A stretch of 64,000 nt of DNA from Toxorhynchites rutilus septentrionalis (lineage: Eukaryota; Arthropoda; Insecta; Diptera; Culicidae), in assembly GCF_029784135.1 (NCBI RefSeq), contig NC_073746.1, forward strand, positions 71,404,042-71,468,041. The letters are read 5' to 3'. Positions 44,700 through 57,320 of this stretch are shown piece by piece. Below the pieces are notes generated by a model. The model was not told the origin of the DNA and did not search any database. It saw only the letters and a list, made by a program, of their open reading frames with translations. The number at the start of each line of letters is the position of its first letter. The stretch's first letter is position 1. The translations under genes were made by a program, and so were the position numbers.

Positions 44700-45115
44700 A
44701 CTCGTAGAAACGAAGTTTCTAAAATCTTATCTAAACTTGCAAAATGAGTTGGACTGGCTATATATTCGATTATTTGTCGCACGTACTTTTCCCAATCGCC
44801 AGTCGGCAGGAAACCTGAGAAGCTAACCAAGATAACTTCTTTAAAACCAATCGATCCTTCAACATATCAAATTCTTCGTCATGGGTAAGCGTTCTAAATT
44901 CCTATCGCAACGACTGAATGTTATATTTGGAAACCTAAGGAGGCAATTCTTTTCAAAATAACCGACCCGGCGATATATTCAATTATTCATCACGGGTAAG
45001 CTTTTTAGAACTTCATAGAACTTGGGGAAACCTGAAGAGGTAACCGAAAGGATTCCGCTAAAATTAATCGGACCGAAGATAAATTCCGTTAATCATCGTT
45101 ATCGAGCACCAATCC
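44700..45115 (+). repeat. Degenerate tandem repeat, ~95-120-bp unit
   Basis: Three to four diverged units, each with GGAAACCT.A..AGG, a motif like AAAACCAATCGA, and ATTATTCATCACGGGTAAGC, at about 44809, 44930 and 45030, preceded by a partial unit. Non-coding. Confidence 0.55.
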
Positions 45116-45309
45116 TAAAGGTGGGAAGGAATTGAAGATATAAAAAATAATGAGTTAAACAGCAAAAGAATCAATGTTTCAATAAATTGATAAATTGATA
45201 TATTTAAAAAAACATTAAGCAAACGGGAAAAAATTACAATAAAGTACAAAATCTTATCTGCACTCAGTTATCACAGCACATTAACTATAACATTAAAGCT
45301 ACTTTATTC

Positions 45310-45680
45310 ATACTAGTTCCATAAGTATGTTAACAATTATTTTTAGCCACAAATTATGAGTCCTGATATGATTAAAAATAAAAAAGCTTTTTATCATTCT
45401 CCTTCTAAATGCAGCAATTCTCGAGCTAATTGAAAAACCATTCCTAATTTATTTTTATTATAATTTTGTTTTTTTATTTATATATGTATTTTTTAATTTT
45501 TTTAATTTTTCATATAAAATAGAAGTCATGTAGAAAACTTAAAAAAAAGAGTACAAAACGGTAAAACTTTGTGGAACATCGAATTTTTATGAATTTTCGA
45601 AACTTCGAATTTTTGTATGTTAACAATCATTTTTAGCCACAAATTATTAATTCTGATGTTATTTAAAACTAAAAAAAAAA
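45310..45680 (+). repeat. Short direct duplication in AT-rich DNA
   Basis: The ~75-base block with TATGTTAACAATTATTTTTA and GCCACAAATTAT at 45325 recurs at about 45616. The rest is low-complexity AT. Confidence 0.55.
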
Positions 45681-48125
45681 TTTACACTTGAGTCAAATGC
45701 TGTGGAAAACTCATATTTCATCCAACCCAAACGGAATACAAACTTTCATTCGAATCAAAAATTCTCATGTTTTGTCATTTGTAGATTTCATTTGGAATTG
45801 CTCAAATGGATTGTTGGGAAATAATGTTTCTTTGGTTTGATTATTTTGGCTTAAATGTCTTAATTTGATAGGGGTCTACTTTGAGGCTCTACCGCCTCCA
45901 ATCAGAAAGAATGAAAAATATGTCGTGCTCTATTGACCAGATTTTGGTACATTGTTTGACAGACTGTATCATTCTGTGACGATGTGAACGTCTCGTTGTC
46001 TGTTTAACGAAATATAGCAATTGCGCGCAACTGGATCTTTTGTCTTTTTTAATAGTTCTCCTTTTTCCCATGTTTATTTTATGTTATTTTTCAAAGACGA
46101 AGGGTATGGATGATGTCAGATGACGTTTTATATGACTTTCCTATGATTCTTACTCTTTTTCAAGCGCAATACATTCATAAGCAATTCATGATTAGAAAAG
46201 ACCGTGAAAAACATGACTCGTTCTTGGTTCCTACTAAGAAATCACTGTAATTAGTGATAGTTCGCATGATGGAAACTCACAGTATTGCTCACATGTAAAT
46301 CACCCAAACGATGAATCGATGTTATAACGCTGAGGAAAATATCCTCTCTCCATCTCGTGTCGGCGCGCAATGCCATATCGTCATTAACAGTTAATCTATA
46401 TTTAAATCAGAAACGAATCCCATAAATCATTGATCATATGCGTATGAATACGTTATGAGAGTCATATGCGGCTGTTCGTGCATGTGCTTGTATTGGTGGA
46501 TGTATACTTCCGCCGTTGTTGTTGTTGGAGGAGGTGTGCATTAGTTTGAGCTCGAATCGTTGACCAGCTGCTGTGCATTGCGTTTCGCTAATCCTGAATG
46601 TGAGCTTCTCACCGTTGCGTGAGCGATACCTACTGGTCTGGTCGTTAAAACTGCACATATGAATAAGGGTGCAGTTCTGAATGGGTGTTCTCAAAAGCTG
46701 AGAATAGCCAGCGGAGCGCCGATCCCTGAAAAAATGAACACATTTATCCTAAAATTATGTTTAAGGTTCTTGTGAGTTTTTCGCCATTCTATGAAATGAA
46801 CCGTTCTTCCGAAATTGCTCAATTTTTAATACGTAGTTCTTTTATATCACAACGCCACAACCAGCGATGCAAAAAAATGTCAGACCAAATGATTCACATA
46901 TCCTGCTCACCGGAGCGCAGCGCGCACGATACAGAGATTAAGAACCGTCGTAAATTATGTATGCTCCTGCTGGTTTGTGAGCAGAGAGCCGTGGTGAAGA
47001 CCATCCTCCTGCCCATTGACCGCAGGTCCCGCAGAAGCCGTGCTCAAGGCAGAGAACCTTAGCACTACTTAAGTCGTGGTGAATTTAGCTAACCGAAACA
47101 AAAATTGATAAATGACTTTACGAAAGCAGAAAATGTCACAGTGGCTGGGTACTCTTCGATAAGAACCAGACCACTCGGCCGTGCCAAAAACCCTCCCTAC
47201 GACCAGGTTATCCCCGTCTCTCTTCTCCTACCCCACCCAAGAAGAGGTTACCTTGCGTGCGAAGTCCCACCGTGAGAGTCGTCAACACCTTCGCAGTGCC
47301 AGCGCGCAGTCATGTGCTGCTTGTGCTCAAATTCATAACAACTCACTACGACGTTTAGCTGATGCCAAGAAGATGCAGTAGCTGCTGCAGCATCCACTTC
47401 CCCCGGTGCCGCCGAACTGCTACCGTTTGCCACCCACCGACAAAAGGGTTCTGACAAAGAAAGATGCTCTCGATGAATATCTCGTTATACCGAGAAATGT
47501 GAACCGCTCGGCCCTCATCTCAGAGCTTCAGCTTTAACGCTGCACCCGAGGAGACTGATAAATTGCAATCCAGATGTTTTAAATCTATTTAAAGATTGTT
47601 TCGTTACGATTTTTCTTTATCTATCCCACACACACATGTATGGTACACTCACAAAAGCAGAGGAACTGCCCAACGATATTAAACTGCCCCGCCGGGAGGC
47701 GGCTGTGGGTGGCTTTTTTGTGCGCAATTGATGAGCAGTGGAAAATAGGGGGAAGCAATTAAAACGACCGAGAAACTTCTAGACCGTGTGGTGCTATCAA
47801 ATCGATTTTTTTTCTCCTGTGATTTGAAATGGAAAAAGTCAATCGCAACAGAACAATTCTGTATACCCTTTAAATTGAAATTTCAGGTGACCGTTGTGAA
47901 CATCCTTGTCACGCCCCAAATCGAAATTGATTCATCGGAAGATCACTGATTGAAAGTTGCTACTTAGGAATCTCCCTTAATTTGTTTTTTTTTAATTTTG
48001 AAGATCCAATTGTTAACAACACTTGGTAATTTAAAAAAATCCTGAATCTGTTATCTCGATTCAGATTTCATGATATCAGATTCCAGATTCAAGTGCCTAA
48101 TCTTAGATTGCAGATTTCGAATGCG
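45681..48125. other. Non-coding stretch with a GC-richer unique island
   Basis: About 46420-47960 is GC-richer and apparently unique, with a GC hairpin (GCCCCGCCGGGAGGCGGC) near 47686. On the minus strand near 47182, GGCACGGCCGAGTGG resembles a SINE box A, without a box B. No supported gene. Confidence 0.4.
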
Positions 48126-48129
48126 AACT

Positions 48130-48890
48130 TCGCATTTCAGAATTTGTTTTTCGACCTAGAACAACGCCTTTCATTAAGGTTGCCAAAACAGAATTTGTCA
48201 CCTGTTTATGAAATAATTTTAACGGTTTCGTAATGCATCGAAAACCGGACACGTATGCGCTTACGATGAAAATGAAAAATTATTGTTCCTATTGAAATAG
48301 AAAGGCTTTCGTGTAAGAATCTTGTCACATTTGTTCAAAATTTGTAAATTTTTTCATTGTGCCGTGATTTAAAATCCGGATACTCTCATGATTTGAACTC
48401 CGAACTATCCGGACACTCTTATGTAACTCATTCAATAAGAAATGTAATCGTTATCTTTGACCGTACGGATTTTCTAATTGTGCTTTCCATTCCGGACATG
48501 GGTGTGTGAAACACAAATACAGGTCGGACTCGAATATATATAATCGCAATTTCACTTCCAACGTTAATTTTCGAATCCAATACATAATCGAATCACAAAA
48601 AAAAGCTATTTTTCTATTAATGTTTGAATGTTGCTCATACATTAATGAAAACATTGTTTTCTTGAGATTCGATTCGATTATGTATAGGATTTGAAAATAA
48701 TTGTTGTAAAAAAATGGGCGACTATGAAAATCGAGTCCGACCTGTAGTTGTTTTGATTTTTGTCCTAGATGTTTGTTACTATATGTTATGGTTTTGGTAT
48801 GATATTGAATGTAATGAAAAAGTGTCCGGATTCAAACGCATTACTGTGATAACTATTTTGATTGCGAACGGATTTTAAATTTTTTGCATA
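48130..48890 (+). repeat. Family Y copy split by an insertion
   Basis: 48140-48240 and 48845-48890 are adjacent parts of the family as seen at 19560-19700. The ~600 bases between them are inserted sequence that itself contains a pogo-type MITE (48520-48744) and paired TCCGGA motifs near 48375 and 48823. Confidence 0.55.
48520..48744. mobile_element. pogo-type MITE, 225 bp, TA-flanked
   Basis: Ends CAGGTCGGACTCGA and TCGAGTCCGACCTG are exact reverse complements, each next to TA. Inside, a second inverted pair (TACATAATCGAATC near 48580 and GATTCGATTATGTATA near 48670) makes it strongly fold-back. The termini are the same as those of the 1.95 kb element at 28242. Confidence 0.85.
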
Positions 48891-49139
48891 CCAATCGAAT
48901 CGAAATTAGTTCTTTATGCGCTATCTAATCTAATTACCCAGTCCGTAAATGGCTCAATTTAACGAAAATTTTAGACACTCCAAGTTTCGCATACATTCTG
49001 TGCATCTTCATGCTTTCCCGTCGTAAACCACTCTGTTTGTTACTCTGCGAATGAGTCGCGCGTAAATCGCTAGTTCAAAATACAAATGCAGTGCTTGCAC
49101 TGTAAAAACTGAGAAGAAGGAAAATACAGTAACATAACT

Positions 49140-50155
49140 CCGCCCGTTTATTTCTTCTAGCTAGTGTTGCCACATATACAGATTTTTCTGTAATGATAAT
49201 GAGCTGCATGTTTTTGACCAAGAATCTGTATATACAGATTACAGATTATTGGATATCCATGCAGATTTTATACAGATTTTGTAACAATAACAATTTTTAA
49301 ATATTTGATCAGTTGACGCCACAATAAACAAACAAAACAAACGGTTTGAAGCCGTCTCGCTACAGTAACTGTGAACGCAACTATCAAATCGAAATTATTT
49401 GTTAAAATCCGAGGGGGAAGTGCCTCAGTACAGTTGTTAAACGACATCAATGCTAAATTCTGCAAGACCATGTATGAACACCACGAGGAAAGTGAGCAGA
49501 AAATAAATAAAATAAACTCTTTCTGTCGGTTTTCCCTAAAAATACTTTTTTCAATGATTTTTAATTTTTTATTTGACATTATTATCTATGTATCTTAAAC
49601 TCTCAATCTGATATATTACACATTTTTTTTTATCAAATAAGACCTCTTTGCGAGAAAGAATTGCACAGTAAACTTTTGCATAGGCCTGAAAATTTAAAAA
49701 TAGTCTTATTCGGAAAACTACTGGCAGGCTATACAAGTGATTACGAGCATAAAAAATGGATAAGCAGATTATATAAAGCAAAATCAGCAATACAGATTCC
49801 AATACAGATTTTCTATTTTCTCTACAGATAAAAAAGAGTTTTTAGCTCGAAAATACAGATTTCAATGTGGCAATACTGCTTCTAGCACCGGGCGGCAATA
49901 TAAAAAATGACAATTCAATTTGCAATTCATATTGCAGTTTCACTCCAACCAGCGAGCAATCAGCAGAATTTCTTAAAGGTTAAGAGAGAGGTATTTGCAG
50001 TCAAATGGCTGCGCGTCCGCTTACTAGGTGAATGATCGTGAGAGAGTTTCATTCTAAAACAATATCCAAAGCAATAAACAAGACAATTGAATGTCATAAG
50101 TTTGTAGTCCTACGTCTACAACGCGGTCGTGTCATGACACCACCCTTCATATTCA
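49140..50155 (+). repeat. Family X copy interrupted by a hAT-type MITE
   Basis: The flanks of the MITE join to a sequence that aligns with 52130-52400: CTCCGCCCGTT, a TATAAAA-like motif at about 49893, a SINE-head-like block AAATGGCTGCGCGTCCGCTTA (about 50007), and GTAGTCCTACGTC plus CGCGGTCGTGTC at about 50105-50140. Confidence 0.55.
49162..49878. mobile_element. hAT-type MITE with perfect 8-bp target duplication
   Basis: 717 bp. It begins TAGTGTTGCCACAT, and its opposite strand begins CAGTATTGCCACAT, typical hAT termini. The octamer CTTCTAGC is duplicated at 49154-49161 and 49879-49886. ORFs inside (75 and 103 residues) overlap on opposite strands and show no hAT transposase motifs. CAGATT and ATCTGTA words are abundant near both ends. 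Confidence 0.85.
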
Positions 50156-50159
50156 CATA

Positions 50160-53100
50160 AACACAGTTCCTTTCACAATTCTAAGATAAGTCTTAATTCA
50201 AAATTCTATGTCAATGCTATTTTTGGCTTCGCAGATTCCTTATTGCAAACTTCTGAACTTCTGAGTTTTATATTAAGATTCCTGATTATAGGTTCCAGTC
50301 TTTAGTTACTCAATTGCATTTTCTGATCACAGATCTGAAAACACAATTCATATTTCAGATTCAGTGTGAGAAGTACTGAATCTTTCAGAATTTGATACTA
50401 GATATAAATTCAGTTTACAAACATCGTATTGATTCAGAATCACGAATACAAATTAGTATTCCGGATTTAGAATTCAAATTCACGATTACTGAGTATTGAT
50501 ACAGATTGTAAATACAGATTCCAGATCAAAATCGGGATTCCGAACTCGGATATCATAATCAGATTTCCGACTTCTAATTACAAAATCTGGTTGTCAGCAC
50601 AAAATTCAGTGTCCAGAACACATTCAGTTTTATATTCTTGATACAAATTGTGCAAACTTTGCATATCATTTCTTGATCCATAACCATAAATTTAGTTTAC
50701 TATTCCTAATTTCGAATTAAAATTGACGCCGACTGAGTGCCGATTCAGTTTGTAGATACAGATTTCAGATATCAAAATCTGGATTCCGAACTCATGAAAT
50801 CCGAGTCAAATTGCAGATTTTGACTCTAAATTCGAGTTTGCTTATGCCCGATTCCAGATTTCAGTTCAAAATTCAGATTCCAGAATCGTTTTCACAATTC
50901 ATATATTCTTCAATTACAGATTTGAAAATATACAGTGTATTTCGTGTATACAAATCCAAATATGTATTTCAAACTGATGATTCCATATGTCGGATTCGGC
51001 ATGCATTATCAGACTCCCTGGTATGAATCCAGCTTCCGATCTTCGCCTTCCTCTGTATTTGATTTTTATTGCGGCATATAATCTCCGAATATCAAAATTC
51101 AAAACGTCTGATAGTAATCTGGATTTTAGGTGTAGGTTTCAGATTTTGATAGATGTCAGATGACAGATTACAGATGACAGGTGACAGATGATAGATGACA
51201 GATGACACATTACATATTACTGATGACGGATGATGGATGACAGAGTACAGATGAAGAATTTCGTACCAGCTGCAGGATTGCAGTTAAACGTGGTGAACAT
51301 TTGTCATTCAAAAAACTCTGCATAATTGAAATCTAAAACAAAATCATTTTTGAAAAGGGTTAAAGTTTTTTTTTTAATTTTTACTAAAATTACTGTAAAC
51401 TACAAAACCTATAAAATGTTGGTCACATAAAAAATTAACAAATTTGCACTGAGAAAAATATTTTTAAAAAAAATCAATATAATTAATCTAGTTTTTGAAA
51501 AGAGTCAAACTTTTTTTTTAAATTTACACAAAAATTTCAAACTGAAAAACCATAAAACCTAAAAAAAAATAGTCAAATAATAAAATATCGCAAATTGTTT
51601 AAATGTTCATTAAATTTTCATAAAAAAACAAAAAAACATTCAAAAAATTTACACAATTTGAATTTCTTTAAAAAATATTTTTCCTACAGACTCCATGCAA
51701 TAACGCCATATTTTTTCAAAAGCTATAGAAAATAGAAAGTCGGTGTCTTTGTCAAAAGTTCATATTCGAATATTATCTAGAACTTTGCGAATACTCTGTA
51801 TTGGTAAGGTCAAGATTATTATTAGTTATATTTAAAAAAAAAACATGAAAAAGTTGTTATTAGGTAAGTCTAGTTGTTTTCCCTGTAGAAGGACGTATAA
51901 ATGTATAAATGACAGTTTGTTTATTATATGGGCTATTCATATATTTTTTAGAACCTCAAAATATATTCTTTTTTGGTAAAGATGGTTTAAATTAATTATT
52001 GGTAACTGGTTTAAGTTGACGGAAATTTAAAGCACTCCCATTTTCACAAACTTTTGTTGCTGCGAGTACCCAAGTGAAAGAAGAATAAGAAGTGCACCAA
52101 TGAAAAGTGCATTTGCCGCGGGGAACCATTGCTCCGCCCGTTCTCAACTTATTGCTCCGGACGAGAGTATAGCAGATGACATTTGTGATTTCTATTACAG
52201 TCTCGTTCCAGTCAGCTATCAGTCAACAGTTTTTCTTAAGAGATGAGGTCTGCGCCAAATGGTTGCACCTCCGCTTACTAAGCGATTGATCGTGGGTAGT
52301 TTAAGTTCTAGAAAACCTCCGATGCGATAAACAAACGAATTGAATGAAATAATTTTGTAGTCCTACGTCAACAATGTTGTCGTGTCACGACAATTCGGCA
52401 TGCATTCTTAAATTCTTTGGTATGAGTCCAGCTTCCGAACTTTGCCTTTCGCAATCTTTGATATTTACTTCAGCATATAATTTCCGATTCCAAGTACGAC
52501 AGATGACAGACGAGACAAAAATACAGACGATAGTGAGAAGTACTGAATCTTGGACTGCAGTTTCTACATTCAGTATTATATTGTAGATACAAATTGAGCT
52601 TACAAACTTTGTGTTCTCATTTCTTGATTCAAAACCATGAATATAATTTGCAATTCCGGATCTCGTTTTCGAGTTTACGATTACTGAGTAAGTAATACAG
52701 ATTCCAGATATCCAAATCTAGAATCCTTACTCGGATATCATGAACAAATTCCAGATTTTTGGATTCCGGATTGCTAATACGTATTCCGTATTTCAGTTCA
52801 AAATCCTGATTCTTGACTCTTTTCCACAATTTCTTTATTCAAAAATTCCAGGTTTGAAGTTGTTCCACGTATTCCGTGTATACAAATCCAATTTTTTATT
52901 CTGAACTGATGATTTTATATGTTGGATTCGGAGTCATATGTTCAGATTCCCGGGTATAAATCCAGCTTCCGATATTCGTCTTTCTTTGTTTTTGATTTTT
53001 ATTTCATGATATAACCTAAGAACCCCACAACTGTTTAAAAGTCTGACAGTAATCTGGATTTTAGGCATAAGTTTCAGATTCTGACAAATGATAGATGATA

Positions 53101-53160
53101 GATAACAGAAGACAGATTACATAATACAGATGACGGACTTATTTTTACGGATTAGAAATT
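50160..53160 (+). repeat. Degenerate CAGATT-word region with internal duplications
   Basis: The region is full of words such as CAGATTCC, TTCAGATT and ACAGATGACAG. The segment 50920-51200 recurs at 52865-53110 at about 75%, and a shorter piece at 52393-52510 matches 50998-51080. Short flanks with CTATAAAACCTATAAAAT also repeat (51400, 53180, 53395). It looks like decayed tandem DNA leading up to the pure array at 53848. No genes. Confidence 0.55.
52080..52400 (+). repeat. Family X copy, uninterrupted
   Basis: Includes GCTCCGCCCGTTCTC, a SINE-head-like CAAATGGTTGCACCTCCGCT, and TTTTGTAGTCCTACGTCAAC followed by GTCGTGTCACGACA. It is the best template for the interrupted copy at 49140-50155. 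Confidence 0.5.
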
Positions 53161-53847
53161 TTTACTACATTTTCTATAAACTATAAAACCTATAAAATTT
53201 TGTTCAAATAAGGAAATGTAAGAAAATCGTTTTAAATTTCCATTCAATTGTCGTTAAAAGATAAAAAAAAACACACTTCGAAAAATTTGCACTGAAAAAA
53301 ATATTTGAAAAATCATTTCGAATAAAATTGGACTACTTTTAAAAAAGGGTCAATGTTTTTTTTTCTTAAATTCTTACAAAATTCCTTACTGAAAAACTAT
53401 AAAACCTATGAAATAATGGTCAAAGAAGGAAATATAGTAAATTGTCTTCCTAAAAAATTCCTAAACAATAGCTCATACACATACCAACAAGTTACCATAC
53501 ATCGGAAGAAGGGCACTCGTTCATATTTTCATATCGTTATCTCTATTTTTATATCGTTATCCCGCCTTTAATCAAAATTAGGATTAGTTGTATTTTTTTC
53601 AAAAAAACCATGAAAAAGTTTTCTTTGAAAAATGCCATATTCCGATGCATGGAAGACTTGTTGGTTATTGTATGAGCTAATATAAGAGTTTTGAAATAAT
53701 ACGTTTCGCGAAAAATGAATTTCAATCTTTAAAATATTTTTTTTTCAGTGCGAATTCTTCAAAATGTTTTTTTGTCTTTTGATGAAAATTTAAACAATTT
53801 CCTACATTTGAAAGTGTGTGTGAGTTGAAAGTTTTCCAGTTTACAGA
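53161..53847. other. AT-rich non-coding spacer
   Basis: Contains two diverged CTATAAAACCTAT blocks shared with 51400. Nothing else recognised. Confidence 0.4.
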
Positions 53848-54130
53848 ATGCAGATTACAGATTACAGATTACCGATTACAGATTACAGATTACAGGTTAC
53901 CGATTACAGATTACAGATTACAGATTACAGATTACAGATTACAAATTACAGATTACAGATTACAGATTACAGATTACAGATTACAGATTACAGATTACAG
54001 ATTACAGATTACAGATTACAGATTACAGATTACAGATTACAGATTACAGATTACAGATTACAGATTACAGATTACAGATTACAGGTTACAGATTACAGAT
54101 TACAGATTACAGATTACAGATTACAGCTCA
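53848..54130 (+). repeat. 7-bp tandem array, unit GATTACA
   Basis: About 40 copies of GATTACA with occasional GATTACC, GGTTACA and AATTACA variants, then decay (CTCAAAGATCACAG) into flanking sequence. Stop-free frames give (ITDYRLQ)n ORFs in two frames, which are artefacts. Confidence 0.97.
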
Positions 54131-57080
54131 AAGATCACAGATTAAAGATAGCAGATTACCGATTGCAAATGAACGATTTGAAATTATTGATTTCAAATAT
54201 GAGACTATAGATTTAGACTCCAGATTTATAATACCGAAATTCCGAAATTACGAATAGCAACTAGTATTCAGTATTTAATCAATCACTTTCACCACAATCA
54301 AACCACATCAAAACATTCAAAACCACAACTCGGGAGTGTTTTTTAAACTAGCTTGAGCGCTACCATAATTTATAGAATGACTGAAACAATGAAATGAAAA
54401 TGTCTAGGGCTAACATGTATAGGAAGATAGTTATGATGCCTATGCCCCCAGAAAATCATCGGTAAATTGTTCAATCAAATAACGGAAACCAAATTGTTGC
54501 GTTTAAAAAATGTCGAAAGAGCTGGGATGCTTAAAACCGTACGGCGTCCACTTCTTCAATCCAGTTATTCCAACGATCACAATCACCCGCCTCTCAAGTA
54601 AATGTGACAGATCGCACAATATTTATGAACTCATGAATAGCAAATTATTAATCAAGGGATGATCACCCATGTCGCCCATGTCTGAAGCGAGCGAGCAAGC
54701 GACTCCTCCGCAACCCAAGGCACACTCCCCGGGATGAATAACAAATTGATTCTAGTGTCGAGCGCCTCCTCGTCGTAGAGTGCATCGGTCCAGTGCAGTT
54801 GTTCTCCTTCGTAAGCATTTCCCTATCGCCAATAAGATTACACCGATATGTGTGGTTGTTGTACTCGGGGTTCTTTTTTTTTTATCAAATACACTCCGTC
54901 ACATTCCAACGGACTTAGCCTCTTCCGCAGCAGCCGCAACCATTGCTCGACATTACCCAACACTACCCACCGCTATGTTGCTAATACTGTGGGGTGTGAT
55001 GCACACAAACACACAGCGAATGCGAGGCGCGTTCAGCTGGAAAGATTATCAGCCGCACCGCGCGTTTTGCAACAGAACTGATTTGCATTTTAATTAAAAT
55101 TTCGTTGTCCGATGTGCGACCGTTGATAGGCCCACCATTGCCACCACAACAAACAAAGCGACCACAGATCGTCCGGGGAGACTAAACACAATCAGTTCCG
55201 CCGGAGTTGCAACCGGGGGGGAAATTTTGGGAAATGTGCCCATGTGAGCAATTCATCGTGTCCCTGAAACGAGACAGCTCGACTCGCCGGATTGGTTGTG
55301 ACAAATTGCAAACCCGCAAATCTGTCAACCGTTGCTGCTGCCGGCTTGGGTGACGCATTGGGCGCACGCCTTCGCCGATCCCGGCCGATCCCTTCCAAAC
55401 CGAAGGCGGAGGAGGACGTAAATAAGATTTTAAGACTGAGCGATGATAAGGACAAACCGAATGCGGGAAGGCGAGCGAATGGTAACAATCTCAGGTCTCG
55501 CGGTCAAGCGAGCGCAATTGGTTCAGTGGCCTGCACACAGACTCCTCCTGTGTGCCTCTTGCTGCTGTCGGGGGGTATCTATTGGTGATTTGACTTTTTT
55601 TCTCTTTTTCTGTCCGTTGAGTTTGTTATCTGACGGAAAAAATACGGTCAGCGTCAATATTATATACATATTTGCTCTTCGCCAGAGCGATAAAACTGTA
55701 TGAATTAGTGCCAATTAGGGCATATTCATAAATTGCGATAAAGCAAACACTTGGGCCTGGGCAAGAGACCGGACGAGAGTGATAGGAGAAAACGAGGGCA
55801 ATTAATATAACGAGCGCGCGGGGCTCGATATTGAAGCGGTTGGTCCCCCAGATGGGGAAGAATTATCTCCAGAATTAAATACAATCGTGAAGCAGATTGT
55901 GCTGCACATTCTGGAACAAATGAAAAATTTTTGATCGTTAAAGGGTTTAATGGTTCAACGGAATGGCATCTATTTGGTGAATAACTGCAGAAGAAATCAA
56001 TATGTTTATCTTGATTTAGGTTTCATTACTCTGCTAGATGAGATTTTGCAACTGCGGGAAACTGGAAATGATTTCGGTTTGAAACAATTGAAACATAATT
56101 GTGATTTCAAAACTGTGTTTATTCCAACTGAAAATCCATTTTCATTTTCCTATCCTTATCTAGCGAAATGAAGAATGTTTTTTTTTTCAAATCTCCTTTT
56201 TTTCTTTAAAGTTTCTCCAATTTTTCTTGCTGATGGTTTACGTGAGCGAAGACAAACACAACAAATTAACGATAACTTAAATTGGACGATCCGTTTTTGA
56301 GTGATGCGCGAACAAACATTTGTGGCAATTGTTTTCTACATATTGGCGCGATTACTGGTACACTAACCATAAAAATCCGTTTTCAATTTATATTTTAAGA
56401 TAAACCTGCAATAAATGAAAAAAAATACAAAATCCATTTTTGAAAAAAAGGATTTTTCGAACCATTTTTTTCAATTTTGTTTGCCTTGAAAAAATTTCTT
56501 TCCTCTCAAATTATCCAAATACAAAATAATATGATTGAAAAAGATGTGCACAAAATATCAACACGATTGATAAGAAACTCGTATCGATCACAACAATTTT
56601 TAAAAATATTGTTTTGGTTGCTGGATAAATCTACAGCATTGGAAATAATGATTCACAATGGTCCAGGATAGGATTGGACGATTCTGGATCGACACTTAGA
56701 AGCAGTCAGCGTAGTCAGCGGACTATGAAGAATTTCCCCTTCGTATTCAGTTGGAAATGACTTTTGGCTTCGTCACGCAGTTTCTCCGTCAACATGGCTA
56801 AACAGTCAATCGGGCGTTTAGTCGCTATCTCTCTCTACGACTTGACTATCTCATTTCATTCTTCCCCGTCGAATGGACTTCATTGCATTTTGAAGTGACT
56901 CCCCTCGAAATGAATTCGTTTTTCTCTCTCATGTATTACGTATGCATGTATCGATGTTTGAGTTCAACGTGATTTGACGTATACTACAGGTGACAGCCAT
57001 TCCGTTTTTTTTAATTTTTTTATTATGGTAACCGCTCGTACGCACAGCTAGTCGCGTGGATGTCGTCTATAGACGACGCT
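54131..57080. other. Non-coding stretch with a GC-richer unique island
   Basis: About 54540-55900 is GC-richer, unique in the window, and has overlapping ORFs on both strands (up to 105 residues) without domain signatures. 55900-57080 is AT-rich. No supported gene. Confidence 0.45.
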
Positions 57081-57098
57081 CGTAACGAAAGGGTTAAG
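57080..57098. mobile_element. Possible piggyBac-type terminus
   Basis: CGCTCGTAACGAAAGGGTTAA resembles a piggyBac-type right end with TTAA; GTCGTCTATAGACGAC just upstream is a perfect palindrome. The left end was not found. Confidence 0.3.
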
Positions 57099-57244
57099 GA
57101 GGAACAGACACAGTGAGCTACTTTCCAATTTGTAGCTGGCATTTTTTTTTTCGCTGTCTTCGAATTGTTTTAATATTCCCCGATGTGCTACCGTGCGCCA
57201 AGTGTTTTGTGACTAAATTCCTTTTAATTTTAAAATAATATTCA

Positions 57245-57320
57245 AAGTGATAAACAATGAAATAGGATTAAATTATTTCGTAGTCCTACGTCAAGAAGAA
57301 CGCGGACGTGTCTTGGTTAA
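57245..57320 (+). repeat. Family X copy, short
   Basis: TTTCGTAGTCCTACGTCAAG followed by CGCGGACGTGTCTTGG; the same core as at 20311, 50105 and 52355. Confidence 0.5.

Noticed and set aside
47160..47200. SINE copy on the minus strand (GGCACGGCCGAGTGG)
   Set aside because: Only a box A-like word is present; there is no box B or SINE body around it.
53816..54210. ORFs of 109 and 120 residues with (ITDYRLQ)n
   Set aside because: Same artefact from the GATTACA heptamer array; two frames are open at once.
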